Assembly: GCA_037013495.1 (NCBI GenBank)
Contig: CM072811.1
Span: forward strand, 11,599,190 to 11,663,189
From: Hippophae tibetana
Lineage: Eukaryota > Streptophyta > Magnoliopsida > Rosales > Elaeagnaceae
Reading direction: 5' to 3'
DNA: 64,000 nt
The notes below the pieces were generated by a model. It was not told the origin of the DNA, ran no database searches, and saw only the letters and a list, made by a program, of their open reading frames with translations. Below are positions 23,625 to 35,512 of the stretch, piece by piece. Made by a program: the position numbers and the translations under genes. Each line of letters begins with the position of its first letter. Position 1 is the first letter of the stretch.

Positions 23625-24764
23625 TAAAAATGCTAAGTATGCTTGGGATATTTTGGAGGTTGCTCATGAGGGTACCTCACAACTTGAACGAACAAAACTT
23701 TGCATGTTGACTACTCAATTTTAGAATATTATAATGAAATAAGATTATGTTTTTATAAATTTTATGCTAAATTATGTGATATTACTAACATCTCTACTAA
23801 TCTTGAGAAGAAAATTGATTATTTCAACATAGTTAGAAAGATTTTTTGCTTGCTACTAGATTGCTTCCATGTGAAGATCAATATTATTGATGAAACCAAG
23901 GATGTGACACTATCAAAATAGAGAATTTTTTTGGCTCACTTTAACCTTTGAGATGAGTATTTGTCTTTCCAAAAAGAACAAACGCGTTGCCTTCAAAACT
24001 ACCTTGATTGAAGAAAGTAACAGTGAATAAGAAAAACTGGCACTCTTTACACGAAGACTAAACAGAATCTTCAACAAAAAAATCCTCAAAACAAAGGATA
24101 ATCAAGTCGTCAAAATAATTAGAATCTGAGATAACTCAAATCTATGATTTCTGATGATATGAAACCCAAACCTACTGGACCTCAATGTTTTGAATGTATG
24201 GGTTTTGGTCACTTTACAACTTACTATGCAAATAAGAAGAGCCAAACTGGAAGAGCATTCAATGCTACACTTACTGAATCTAAAAGTGATAATGACATTT
24301 AGTTGAATCTAAAAAATATTATGGCACCAACTACTGGTGGACACTCTAATAAGTTTAACATTGATTCAAATGTTGAGGAAAGTGATGCTAAATTCTTACT
24401 CAAATATTTTAATGTCACTAGTAATAATGAAATGTTTAGAGATTTTTTAATAGACAAAAGATATGAAGATAAGTTGCTTGTAGAAGTAACTAAACTCAAT
24501 GAAAAACCAAAATTCAATGAAATAAATTCATCGATATTGGAAAAAGATAATCTTAATTTATCTGAATGTTCTAAGGTTTTGAATTCATGTATTGTCGATT
24601 TAGAACAAGAGAAACAAAATCTAATATAGGAACTTGAACAATCCAAAGAGGCTATAAAAAGGTTATCAATTGGAACTAAAAGGCTAAACAAAATTCTGGA
24701 TTATGAAAAATCTATTAGAGACAAGTGAAGACTACGTTATGTAGATAAGGATTCTAAGCCATCA
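23625..24764 (+). pseudogene. Copia-type gag remnant (copy 1), middle part
   Basis: Starts AWDILEVAHEGTSQLERTKL at about 23640, the hallmark block of plant UBN2-type copia gag, then decays through stops up to 'LLTFEM'-like sequence near 23940. A CCHC zinc knuckle in degraded form (CFECMGFGHFTTYY; last Cys replaced by Tyr) lies at about 24190-24230. Then comes a long charged stretch (24300-24720) with a Glu/Lys/Leu-rich, probably coiled-coil part. It matches copy 2 at 38096-38640 in order and sequence. It is cut at 24764 by gypsy element B and resumes after 30284. Dead. Confidence 0.7.
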
Positions 24765-25660
24765 TGATGAGTTCTTAAAAATCACTAAATATACCATGTT
24801 TAAATTTTATTTAATTAATAAAATAGAGTTCTATTTGCTTTATTCTATTATATTTTAGATACATCTATTTATTCATATTAATGGATATATTATAGTGTTT
24901 TGCAAGTATTTTAATATATAAATATTAAAATATAGAAAAATACTTGAAGCATTTTTATCACACTTTTTGGAGCTTAAATTAATATATTATTTATTTGATA
25001 TTATCCAAAATGAAGAAAAGAGATGATGGAAAAAAAGAAAAAAAATAATTGTATGTCGCAGCCTAAGGTGGTTTGAACTGGTCAAAAATATGGTTGCTAT
25101 CCGATCGCGCCGAGACGAAAACACAAGTTTTTCTCACATTCTATACAATAAATAGGAACCCTTGTATAGCAAGAAAATAAGCTTCCAAGTTGTGTTTTCA
25201 GCAACTTTATCTCTCCTTTTTCTATAGATTTTTATATTTTTAGCTTTAGAATTTATTTAGTTCTTCCCTAAATTTTGAGGAAGAATGTGTTTATCTTTTA
25301 GTAGTTTTTAGTTTTCGATTTAACAAATTCTGAAGGGCTACTAATCGAATAATTAAATTCTTAGGTTTAATTTGAAAACCTTGAATAAAGTCTAATTAAC
25401 TGACTCTGCCTAAAGCTGTGATTAAATGGTTTGCAATTTTCTTAAAAATAAAGCTGAAACTTAATACTTAATTAATTAATAGGTCCTACTTAAGGATATT
25501 AGTTAATTAATATTAAAAAAATAATTTGGGTCCCGCCTAAGGACACTTTCATACAAAAAAAAATCAATAAATATCAATTTATATATTTAATAACCTAAAT
25601 AATATGAGTAAACATAATTAAATTAATTATTATATCCATAAATACTCCATAAGGTAATAT
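24765..25660 (+). repeat. 5' LTR of gypsy element B (shortened)
   Basis: Matches 28643-29205 and then, after a gap of about 480 bases relative to the 3' LTR (29206-29690 missing), matches 29693-29990. Similarity stops at 'ataaatactcca' near 25650. TATA-like 'acaataaatagg' near 25145 is the counterpart of 'catataaataag' at 29015. Confidence 0.6.
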
Positions 25661-26110
25661 TTAATTTTTTTTCTAAATAAATAAAAATTTGAAATAAATT
25701 TAATTTAATTAATTAAAAAATTGGAGTTCATACCTAACCCAATTTGCGAAGGCATAGAAAAACAGTTTATTGTGGCGCTATTAAAGAAAAATATAATATA
25801 TATATATATATATATAAACTAACTATGTAATAGCATGAAAAGTAAGGATCTAAGGGAGTTCTGTCTAGGAGACTAGTTCTTGGAAGCCTTTGTGCCACTA
25901 GTTTTTTTTTTTGGGAATGTTGCACTAATTAGGAGGATGGTTTTTAAATAGGCTTTGCCCCACCATTCTTTCCTATGAATATTCTTGGTTAATATTGACT
26001 ATGTTATTTAACTTAAAGATTAGCTTAACTTGTTTATTCAGTATTTTTGTACTAAATACTATGTATATTTTTCCTAAATTTTTGTATAGTTATTTTATTA
26101 TTCTTTTTTC
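25661..26110. other. No gene seen; unassigned interior of element B
   Basis: AT-rich, with a (TA)n microsatellite at 25797-25817. The end of the LTR, the primer site and gag expected here are not recognisable; the stretch has probably been replaced or deleted. Confidence 0.3.
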
Positions 26111-26153
26111 TTTTTAATTGATAGGTGTTTTAAATTTACACTTTCAATAGTCT

Positions 26154-26487
26154 ATGCATGGTAGGAGATCCTTAGGAAACCCTCTTACACCATACAAAGA
26201 TAATATTCATAAATTTAAACAACTATATACAAGGCTGGATTCTAACTATGAGCCTATTTTTGATCCAAACATAAAACCAAGCCTTAATCCTCCACTTGAA
26301 CTTAAACTAAAAAACTTACCTAGGAATTTAAAATGTTTTCTTGGTAAAAGGATAAACTTATCTAGCGATAATTTCTTCAACTTTGACTAAAACCTTAGAA
26401 AAAGAACTCATTAAAGTACTTAAGAAGTTTTAAAAAGCCATAGGTTAGAGTATCGAGGATATAAGAGGCATTAATCATGTCATATGT
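26154..26487 (+). pseudogene. RT N-terminal fragment of gypsy element B
   Basis: SLNPPLELKLKNLPRNLK at about codon 43 onward is the same RT lead-in seen in element A (1500-1560). It continues past a stop at 26390 with 'EKELIKVLKKF' and 'SIEDIRGI' in an overlapping frame. The protein is a remnant of gag-pol. Confidence 0.6.
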
Positions 26488-26787
26488 ATGCATAAAATCA
26501 ATTTGGAGGACGGTGCTAAACACTATCATGACAAGAGGCTAGTTCCTAAGTCTGTTCTTCCTGGAATGCAAGTTCTTTTATTTAACTCTCATTTGAGTTT
26601 GTTTCCAGGAAAATTGAGATCAAGATGGAATGGACCTTACACAATTGTCCAAGTTTTATCACATAGAGCAATAGATTTATTGAATCCAAAGACACAAATA
26701 ACTTTCAAAGTTAATATGCACCGTGTAAAGGCTTATTTAGAAGGAGAATACAACATGGCTGATGTTGATTCCATATTGATAAATTGA
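26488..26787 (+). pseudogene. In-frame fusion of RT start to integrase end, element B
   Basis: A 99-codon open frame. Residues 1-9 (MHKINLEDG) are the start of the RT fingers, and from residue 10 (AKHYHDKRLVPKS) onward the sequence is the integrase C-terminal part (LPGMQVLLFNSHLSLFPGKL, then RSRWNGPYTIVQVLSHRAID). A single deletion therefore removed most of RT, all of RNase H and the integrase core, yet left the frame open. It is followed at 26815-26850 by the post-pol 'gagacgttaaaccaagcac' motif typical of Tat/Athila elements. No function is expected. Confidence 0.65.
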
Positions 26788-28642
26788 TCCTTAGCACCAT
26801 GAAGATGCATCTTACTGAGACGTTAAACCAAGCACTAGATGAGAGGCAACTCATCATTGTAAGTAAAATTTTCTTTTATGTAATTTTATTTAATTAGTTT
26901 CTTTTATGTTTGTTTATTTTATTTTAAGCATTAATATAATTAACATTTAGAGATGTATTATAATTTACAATATTTTTTTCTGTAAACATAACTATTTCAA
27001 GCTGATGTTGGTTGCACCTTATTTTCCACATGAAATCATTAACACATCAAACGTATCAGTAACTTTTCTATCTCTATTCTTGCAATTTACATTTCTTAAA
27101 CATTAAGGACAATGTAGATTCTAGGTTGGGGTCGATATATAAAAGTTACAAATTTTGCACTTTTTATATTCTTAGATAATTTAAACAATTTTCACTTAAT
27201 TTTATTTATTACTTTTATTTGTAATTTATTTTGTTCAATTTATTTGTTTAGTAATTTTTAGTTTTTTATAAAATAATTTTAATTTTTTTTACACAAATTG
27301 ATCATTTCTTAGAATTAAATTTAAACGATGATTAAATCTTTTGCACTATTAGATTAATTTCCAAATTAGTTAGTTTTTGTCATGACTAGTATTTCTTGAT
27401 ATGATGTGGAAATTATATTAAATCCAAAATCAGTGTTTAGGAATCAAATAATGGAGGCTACACTTGTGAGAAATATTTTGAGCCAATTATCCTTTATTCT
27501 GAATGATAAATATTATTTTTTCCACTCTAAACACTTTTCTTATTTCTTCAACATTAATAGATGATCTTATAAGAATTAGCATTGAATGCTTGGATTTTTA
27601 CATCTTAATGAAGTGTTATATATTTATTTTTATTTACTTAGATTAAATGATTTCAGTAAAAGTTGACAATATATGTCTTTCTTCATTCATGCATGACTTC
27701 TATTAAAAAAGATATATCTAGGGTTACCTAAACAAATACAAACATAAAAGCCAAATATTAACCACTCACCTTACCATATAAAAATGTATAATCTGTACAT
27801 GGGTCCACTCTCTAAAAAAGTGGTTTCTCTTATAAAAAAAAGAATATAGGAGAAACAAAATATAGAAAGAAATAGAGGAAAATGAACAGTATAATATATA
27901 CTATGACCAAAAAGCCTAAACAGTTTTGAAAAATGGTTTAATGCAAAAGAAAACATATGTACATAGGAACTAATATGTTTACTTGATATTTTTATTTGAT
28001 GAATTTGATTGAGGTATGAAAGTAATATATAATATTTTATAAATCCTTACATTTGATTTCTTTCATGAGCTTCTTTATATATATGCAAACATATGAGTGT
28101 TTGAACTCATAGGATTTAGTGTTTTTGAGAGTTTTGACTTGTGAGGAATAGAGTCGAAGTGAATTCAGATTCATCACACTAAGTTTAGGTGAAATTAAAT
28201 TGATACATTTTTATATGAAATATGAAAATAATTTTCAACTAATTATTATAATAAATCATGAATGTTTAAGAAGTTGAAATAATCTATGCTTAAGATTTTA
28301 ATTATAAAATTTAAAATAGATTATAAAATCATGTGATATTTTTATATTTCATTTCTTTATTTTATTTTAGTCTTTTTACTTTATTTTAAATTTTAGTTAA
28401 TTTATTATTTTATTATTTTATTTTGTTTTCATTTTTTGTTAATGTTTATGGGTATCATTACTGAAAACTCTCACGAGACTTAAACTCGTCAACTAGGAAA
28501 ACCTAGGTATTTAATGGCTTGTTGCATATGTTAAATGAAACCGTGTCAATCCACAGAAGTGATTTAGGTTAGTTTAATTTTTATTTTTTAGTTTTAACCG
28601 CTTCTCTTGCTAAGAGACTAGCAATAAGTTAGTCGGGAGTTG
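26788..28642 (+). other. Post-pol spacer and polypurine tract of gypsy element B
   Basis: No gene. Aligns with 4171-6056 and, inverted, with 42700-44300. Landmarks: 'taaccactcacc...tgtacatgggtcc' near 27758-27808 and 'gagacttaaactcgtc...aaaacctagg' near 28476-28508. It ends in the purine-rich run 'agtcgggag' directly before the 3' LTR. Confidence 0.55.
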
Positions 28643-30284
28643 TGATAAGTTCTTAAAAATAACTAAATATACCATGTTTTAATGTCATTTAATTAATAAA
28701 ATGAATTTTTATTTGCTTTATTCTATTATATTTTAGACAAATCTATTTATATTAATAGGTATATTGTAGTGTTTTGCAAGTATTTGAATATATAAATATT
28801 ATGATAAAGAAAAATACTTGAAGCATGTTTATCACACTTTTTGGAGCTTAAATGAATATCATTTATTTGATATTATCCAAAGTGAAGAAAAGAGATCATG
28901 AAAAATAAAGAAAAAAATAATTGTATGCCGTGGCATATAAAGGTTTGAAGTGCTCGAAAATCTGGTTGTGATCTGATCGCATTGCAGTGAAAACACAAGT
29001 TTTTCTCACATTCTTTCATATAAATAAGACCCCCTGTATATAGATAAAATAATCTTCCAAGTTACTTTTTCTCTCCCTTTTTTTGTAGTTTTATATTTTT
29101 AGTTTTTAGAATTTATTTAGTTTTTCCTTCAATTCTAAGGACGAACATGTTTATGTTTTAGTAGTTTCTAGTTTTTTATTCAAAAAATTATGGAGTGCAA
29201 TTACTATCATAGTTTTTCCAATCTTAAAATCAACTCTTCAAAGTTCTGTAAGAATATTGTTAAGGTATTAATTATATTTCTTTTGCAATCAATATATTTG
29301 TGTTGCTTCTTCTGTGTTATTCTTGATTTGTCTGTGACCAATTATAACATGTCTAGATAATAGTGAATATGATATAATAACGTTGTTATGTTTACAAAAT
29401 ATTGAATAGGTAAAACATTTTCTTAAAATAAATTGATTTTATTTTTATTCAAGATTTTTATAAAGAATGTAATTTGAAGAAATACATTACTCTTAATAAC
29501 AAATTTAATATGAGAGTTAAAATTAAGATTTAATTACCTGAACTTAATTTCGAGTAATACTCACTCTTTTATTTTAGATTTAATTATTTGGATATTTAGG
29601 GAAAGGATCTATTTCAAAGGTTTTTTTACAAATAATTTTTATTTGAAAATATATTGACAACATATTTTCTAAAATAGTTTTAAAATCTTATTATTATTTT
29701 TCAGATAGTTAAATTCTTAAGTTTAATATAAACACCTTGAATAAATTCTAATTAACTAACTACACTTAAAACTGTGATTAGATGGCTTGTTATTTTCTTA
29801 GAAATAAAGCTAAATTTTAATATTTAATTAATTAATAGGCCCCACTTAAGGTTATTAGTTAATTAATATTAAACACAAGAATTTGGGCCTGCCTAAGGAC
29901 ATTTTCATACCAAAAAGAGAAAATCAATAAATATAAATTTATATTTTTAATAGACTATATAATATGAGCAAACATAATTACTGAATTATTATATACATTT
30001 ATGAATGTATTAAATTGCATAAGTATTTGTTCAAAATATGTGTATCTTTATCTTTATGCATTAGATTAGTTTTTTCAAAAACCAAATCATTGTGACATAA
30101 TGTTTAGGTTTAATTTTTTTTTTAATTTGAATATTATTTAACAACCACACAATATTATTCCATGAATCGACATTAGGAGTATACGTATCATTTCTATAAA
30201 TTATTAGTACACTTACGAGAATTAATAAAATTTAAAATGGATAAGTATTTACGAAATCAGTATTGTCCCCGATTTCATTAATCA
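28643..30284 (+). repeat. 3' LTR of gypsy element B
   Basis: About 1.64 kb with TGAT start and ATCA end. U3 at 28643-29010, TATA-like catataaataag at 29013-29025, then a T-rich R/U5. The second half (29500-30240) matches 1-790 and the inverted tract at 7900-8700. Confidence 0.65.
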
Positions 30285-30840
30285 ATACACATACAACTTC
30301 AACATCAAAACCCACATCTATATGGCCTTCTAATCCTACTCTTAATGTTACTCATTATAAACAAAGAAAGTTACACTTACGATTGAAAATCTATTAAGTT
30401 TGTGTTTGTCTATCATCATTGTGATAGAAAAAGTCATATTAGTATCAAGTATAGATTTTTGATGAATGCTCCTAAATCTAATAATATTTTCAATGTTTCA
30501 CATAGTATGACTCATAAAAATCATCCATCTATGCATATTACATCACATTATAAGATGAATGAAAATTATAATATGTTAAAAAATGCTATTAGAAAGCATG
30601 AAATTGTTGGTTTAAATAGGCATGTAAAATTCAACAGTTGTGACTAGGATTAATTACTGTCATCCTATCATGTATACTGCATATTCATTTAAGATGAATG
30701 GAAAATCGAAAGGTAAGTCCAAGAATATGCCAATGAGAGATAAGGTGGTTGATTTCCAACCCAAAGATATAAAGAAACCAAAATTTAAGAAAGTTTGGGC
30801 TATAAAAGATTGTCTCTTTTCGATCATGTGACCATCATTT
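30285..30840 (+). pseudogene. Copia-type gag remnant (copy 1), C-terminal part
   Basis: Continues the gag interrupted at 24764. 'CVYHHCDRKSHISIKY' (30400-30450) is a degenerate second zinc knuckle of the CxxC...GH type, and the end 'PKFKKVWAIKDCL' (30775-30820) corresponds to the usual 'VW..K' segment before pol in this copia branch. Copy 2 at 38830-39290 is collinear. About 90 bases present in copy 2 are missing at the left junction. No pol follows; the downstream 500 bases are also shared with copy 2, so both copies derive from a pol-less variant. Confidence 0.6.
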
Positions 30841-31420
30841 ATTGTTAACCTAAATACTTTTATTTAAGTGCTTAATTGACCTAAACATCTTTAGTTTGTA
30901 TGTTTGTTTTTATAATATTATTGATGTTTCTTTAGTTTTTTTTTAAAGACAAAAAGTAAAAAATAAAAAAGGATGGATTGTTACATGCCCCATTCATATT
31001 TATTTTGATTGGCTATACGTTAGACAAATATTTGATTATCGATGTTGACATGAACCTACTCACACACTCACTATACACATTTGTACGTAATGCTTAAATA
31101 TTATGATTAATTTTGTGAGATGGAATGAGCTAACCTTGACTACACAGTTATTTTTGAGATCTATCTTTCACTTTCTAAAATGATACTATAGAGACACACC
31201 TAATTTTGAGAGGGAAAACTACTATGATATGTGAAAGCTATCACATTTAGTGGAGAAGGCTACGTCATAACTAATATTAAAGTCATTATACTAGGAATAT
31301 CAGGTCACACATATTTTCTTCATAAAATAAAAATATTATGATAAAGAAAATAGTTATATATAAAAAATAACTTAATGCCCAAAAAGAAAGAGCCACAAAT
31401 TATTATGCAAAGAGAAAAAT
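30841..31420 (+). other. Non-coding tract shared with the second gag copy
   Basis: No gene. Matches 39291-39720 in order: 'cactcact..acac', 'gagacacaccta'/'gagacaactagt', 'gtgaaagc.atca', and 'agagccaca.attggttat'-like blocks. Confidence 0.4.
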
Positions 31421-31429
31421 AAATAATTG

Positions 31430-31700
31430 ATCCCTTGAATAAATAATGAGAGGGAATTAAAATAGATTAATTAATTAATTAATTAATAAAGTTCTCTCCT
31501 TTAGAGTGTTTAGGATATTTTTCTTAACTAAATTAGAAAATAATTTAACTTTTTAAAACAACTGTAATTCCTTAAGAGATAGACCTCGGGAGTATATTTG
31601 TCATTTATTATAAGTGATTCATGCACTTTTAAGTTTTTATAATGCAAAATATGACAATCAAGTTTTTGTGCATTAGAAATAATCCAAGAGATTTGGAAAC
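31430..31700 (+). repeat. Gypsy LTR end fragment
   Basis: 'gatagacctcgggagtatat', 'gtgattcatgcacttttaag' and following bases are the U5 end seen at 695-770 and, inverted, at 7940-8020. Confidence 0.45.
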
Positions 31701-32435
31701 TTGATTATGATGCTTTTAGGAAAACTGTATTCTTGTGCGATTGGATGGAAGATACAGAAAATGTTGGATGGATGACATATGAGTTAGGGTTAACTCTTGG
31801 TTAAATTTCAAGGACATGACATCATGATGGTTAACTTTCATATTAGCCTCACATGCTCATCAAGTGTTCTATGTTAAGGACTAAATTGATAAAAGATGGT
31901 CGGTTGTGCTAACACCCAATCAAAGAGAATTTCATGATGAGGAAAATGAGTCCATTCACACAACAAATACCAAATTTGGATAATATTGAAAACAAGAAGG
32001 GAGGATGAATTCATTTAGTGTTGATTTTGATGGTACTTGGCTACGAAAGGATTAACGTGGATTTTGGATATTCTTTTCGACTATGAAAGGATTAGATATA
32101 ACTTTCATATAATGTGATTTCTACTTCAATTTTGAAGTATTTTTATTTTAATTGAAGATTTGATTATATATAGTATTAAACATCAAGTGTAAGTCTTCAT
32201 TGTTTATAAAAGATTTTTTATTTATAAAAACATTGAATACGATTAAGTTGGAAAATGATTTTCTAATGTGGAAAGAGACAACATATCTGACACCATATCA
32301 ATAGTATTATCAATAATTCTTTGAAATAAATAAGAAATCTCAAATAACATGCCTTATTAATTGATTAAATATACATTTTAAGTTTATTTTACTTTGTAGT
32401 TTGTAAATACATTCTTGTTTTTGTTGTTGTCAATC
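31701..32435. other. No gene seen; AT-rich
   Basis: No recognisable domain, repeat or site in either strand, apart from scattered short open frames. Confidence 0.35.
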
Positions 32436-33766
32436 ATGGATACCAATAAGAATGATGGTCATCATGTTCATAATAGAGAGGATGAGAATAAGATGTTGAT
32501 TATGAGACTTACATGAAAGCCACTGCAAAAGCAAGTGACAATATATGACAATGAAACTGATCCTCAAAAAATATGGTTAAGAAAAAAATATTCAAAAACT
32601 TTATGACTAGTGGAAAAAAAAATTATGTCGATTTCAATGCGAGAGAAATCCAGTTAAGAAATCAAGTATAGAATTGAAGAGTCAGATTATTGAGGTTACA
32701 AAACCTAACATAAGTATATGCCACAAATCTTGGAAAATGCTAAGAAATCCAAGAAGAAAAAGATATGGTATAGTGTGAGAATGCACATAAATATAGTTCT
32801 TTTTTATCTTTGAAAACTTGGCTAACATTATCATTTGTATGGGATGTGTAGGCAAAGTATAATATCCCAAATTGATTTCATAAAAATTATATGAAGAGTG
32901 TGTTTACATCTTAGAAGGATTTTAGAAATAGGAACCTAAATAAAGATTATTTGAAACCTCTTTTATAAATGTACACAAAAGAAGAATGGTAAAAAATGAG
33001 GTCATCAATGAAGTATGAGTTTATAAGTGAAGATGATTGGAAAATTTTTGTAGATCTTAAGACTTCAGACACTTTCAAGGTATATCAAAATTTTGTTTCA
33101 TACCAATCACATTGAAAAAATCTATTATACTTAATATACCATTTTTTGTTGTATTATACAAGACTAGCAAGAACAACAAAATTCTAAATACTAGAGTTAT
33201 CTTTAGACACAAAAGAAGAAGGAAGAGTTTAGTAAACATCAAAGTGGAAATGGTAAGGATATTGACCATAATATACAAGATTATCTTAGTCTTAACTTGT
33301 TATAGTGATTATCTTTCTAGGAAGAAAACTTGGGAAGACCCATTTCAAGGTCTGAATTGTTTCTAGCAATCAATACTCCCAAGGAAGGTGAAAAATACTC
33401 GAAAAAGTATATGAAAAAGGTTGATTTAGTGGTGATTTAACCTGTTTCCTTTTAATTTTTTTAAGACCTATTCATCTAAATTTGTTTCCTTTCAACTTTT
33501 TAAAGTCCTATTTATCTACCCAACTTTTACCAATCAACTTAACTTTTAGTGTATTATTCTATGGTAATATTGATTCTAAAAGACCCTAAACTTATTTTGA
33601 TAGCTACTTTATAATAATGTCTTTATATGAATCTTTTATAAATACTTACTTATGTGTAAAAATGCATATGCATAATAGAGAATAACTCATAAGGCCAGAG
33701 ATAGCAATGAAATACAAGAGTCGTTAGGAGTTAATGTTTTGACAATGCTTTTTGGAAAAGAGCATC
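32436..33766 (+). pseudogene. CACTA-type transposase-associated gene (Transposase_24-like), 5' part
   Basis: A probable start ATG lies at 32436. Blocks readable across frames: 'KYVDFNARE' (32620), 'IIEVTKPNISICHKSWK' (32685-32745), 'ISEDDWKIFVDLKTSDTFK' (33025-33080) and an Arg/Lys-rich block (33160-33250) where the family has a conserved basic 'NK..HR.GR.GY' stretch, ending with 'LFGKEH' at 33750-33766. This order is that of the plant Ptta/En/Spm transposase family. Stops and frameshifts are frequent. The reading resumes at 36744 after the inserted retroelement. Confidence 0.5.
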
Positions 33767-33997
33767 TGATAAGGTTAATTTTGGGAGGGGAAAAAGCAGG
33801 GAATTTAGAGAGAAAGAGGGAGTTAAGCTAGTAATGTTCTCTATATATCCTTTTCATTATACTAAGCATGACTATATATAGTATACAAAAGGGAAACAGT
33901 TGCAAAGAAAAGGAAGGAAATACTACTATGCTAACTAATTGTCATTATCCATGGCATAACCAGCTCCTGTGTATCAAGTAGCCATCAGCATGTATCA
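33767..33997 (-). repeat. 3' LTR of the chimeric retroelement
   Basis: 231 bp, TG...CA. Differences from the other LTR are mainly transitions, giving roughly 14% divergence by hand count, which implies an old insertion. TATA-like 'actatatatagt' lies at about 33868-33880. Confidence 0.85.
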
Positions 33998-34010
33998 TTT
34001 CCCCCCACTA
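33998..34010 (-). other. Polypurine tract of the chimeric retroelement
   Basis: Minus strand reads agtggggggaaa directly before the 3' LTR start TGATACATG... (the plus strand shows tttccccccact). Right place and composition for plus-strand priming. Confidence 0.75.
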
Positions 34011-34055
34011 GAGGATCCTTGTCTGCAAGGATAAAATCAGGATAGGATTTGGTAA
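34011..34055 (-). pseudogene. Remnant of the gypsy pol 3' end
   Basis: Minus-strand reading SYPDFILADKDPLVGG resembles the 'PxFxLEDKV...GG' ending of polyproteins in this gypsy branch. If correct, the captured genes replaced everything between gag and the last few codons of pol. Confidence 0.35.
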
Positions 34056-34371
34056 AAATATGAGTAGCATTACGTATCATCTTATTAGTCACATGTTCAG
34101 CAATATGTGCTTTGAGGCCATCAATCTAACTATAACCAACTCTGTTATTGAATTGTTCTTTATATCAGTACAAGATATGCCTTGGAAGATAAGGACGCTC
34201 CTCATCATCAAAGGCTTTCCTAAGCACCCATTTCTCAGTTCCTCCTTCATCACACCTTAACCTTTTGTACTCCGGATCAATATTCATTACAACGTTGATA
34301 AATTCTTTGTCTAAGAATGGAACTTGAGCTTCCAACCCCCATGCTGATGTAGATTTATTTGCCCTCAGGTG
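34056..34371 (-). pseudogene. Asparagine synthetase (glutamine-hydrolysing) fragment, captured
   Basis: Asparagine synthetase makes asparagine from aspartate with glutamine and ATP. About 105 codons of its C-terminal synthetase domain are readable on the minus strand: [20 protein letters not shown], then [36 protein letters not shown] and KEQFNNRVGYS, ending near 'NATHIF'. Two stops lie in the last third (one just before the KEQF block). In plants this region spans more than one exon, but no intron interrupts it here, which suggests a cDNA origin. The glutaminase domain and most of the ATP-binding part are absent. It directly follows the beta-galactosidase piece in the same orientation. Confidence 0.8.
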
Positions 34372-34385
34372 GTAAAAAAATACAA

Positions 34386-35512
34386 TGTGCTCTCATACCA
34401 TCATTGATTTGGTTGGCCACAACCAAGTTGACATTTTGCAAGTCTATATCTACCAGCACAACTACATGAACTAGAGTCACCTTTTGTATAAGTCATCCAA
34501 TATCTTCCTATGCTATACCCATAGACCCATACTTGACCCTTTCCCATACTTCTTAAGTCTAAAGCCAATGGTTCATTACCTCTTGGTGCATTAAAATAAG
34601 CCATATACCATGTCAAAGGTTGTGAGCACCGACTTGCAATTGAACCTCAAATCCAATCTACTGATGGGGTTCCATCTAAAGACACCAAATTCATTGCCTC
34701 TTTTTTAAGGCCAACCTGGTAGGACCATTTCTGCCACGTTAAGTCTTTATTTCCCTTGTTAAGGCCATTGAACAAAAATGGACCTAGGATTCTTGTTTTC
34801 CAAGTCTCATAACGAAATCCAATGTTTGGTAATCCAACAGCAACACTAAGAAGTGAGATTTTATTAGTTTTAGGTCAAAGATTGACTGGTCTAGTAAAAT
34901 TGAATTTCCTCTACTTCCTTATTCCATAGGCCGACCCTGAATAATGTCCATTGATGAAAACATATATAACATGACCTATAGACTACACTATTAGAGTTGG
35001 CCTTTTTCCCCGTTTTGATATGATAAACTTATATCAACATTGTTCATTTACCATAAGTAATCAATAGTATCACTAGTAACATTTATTTTCTCAAGAACCC
35101 CACCTATTGTTATGCTTGATCTTACACCTAAAGGAGAAACGTCTTCATCAAAAGTCTCCCATGAAAGCAACCTAGTATTAGTTGGAATCATTTGCTTCTA
35201 TGAGGTTTGAGCTTTCAATGTTTCAATGTTAAATGCAACATGTATGCAATCTAGAAGAATGCTAATGGACCAAAGAGGAAAATCATAGTGCACCTTATTA
35301 AAAGTCACTCTAGTAGCATATTTTGGATTGAAATTGGATAGAAAAGCTACACATCTTTTTCCCGAGGTGAATACGTGAGCCTACTGATAAGTTCCTAATG
35401 AAGTAACAGTGGGATCCGAAGAGACTAATGCATGTTCGGAGAGCTTAATAGCCTAATGAAGCTCTCTCATATGACTGTATTTGGGTTCTCTGATTGAACC
35501 TTCATCGGTGTG
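34386..35512 (-). pseudogene. Beta-galactosidase (GH35) fragment, captured
   Basis: Plant cell-wall beta-galactosidases are about 840 residues long. Here about 375 codons of the middle and C-terminal part run on the minus strand from EGSIREPKYSHMRELH (35512-35465) through [101 protein letters not shown], and the open stretch 34616-34401 ([20 protein letters not shown], then [18 protein letters not shown]). The catalytic N-terminal barrel is missing. Several stops are present. Introns that split this region in plant genes are absent, suggesting capture of spliced mRNA. The upstream join is immediately after the gag zinc knuckle. Confidence 0.85.

Larger units (their letters stand above)
24765..30284 (+). 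mobile_element. Gypsy element B (Tat/Athila-like), internally deleted
   Basis: Two LTRs in the same orientation (start TGATGAGTTCTTAAAAATC at 24765 and TGATAAGTTCTTAAAAATAA at 28643) match over their first 550 bases and again over the U5 side. Between them lie only the RT N-terminus, an integrase C-terminus, and the post-pol spacer shared with element A. It is inserted in a copia gag, whose two parts continue at 24764 and about 30290. The right end was placed at 30284 by comparison with the solo LTR end; no clean target duplication was found (catca against ataca), and some of the gag is missing there. Confidence 0.7.

Noticed and set aside
24299-24691. 130-codon minus-strand gene
   Set aside because: It is the antisense of the Glu/Lys-rich copia gag segment on the plus strand, which has a homologous copy at 38.3 kb.
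30230-30289. Clean 5-bp target duplication for gypsy element B
   Set aside because: The left flank catca and right flank ataca do not match, and about 90 bases of the surrounding gag are missing, so the right end was damaged after insertion.
34401-34616. A functional small beta-galactosidase-like gene
   Set aside because: It is a 71-codon piece of a longer broken fragment with stops on both sides and no catalytic domain.
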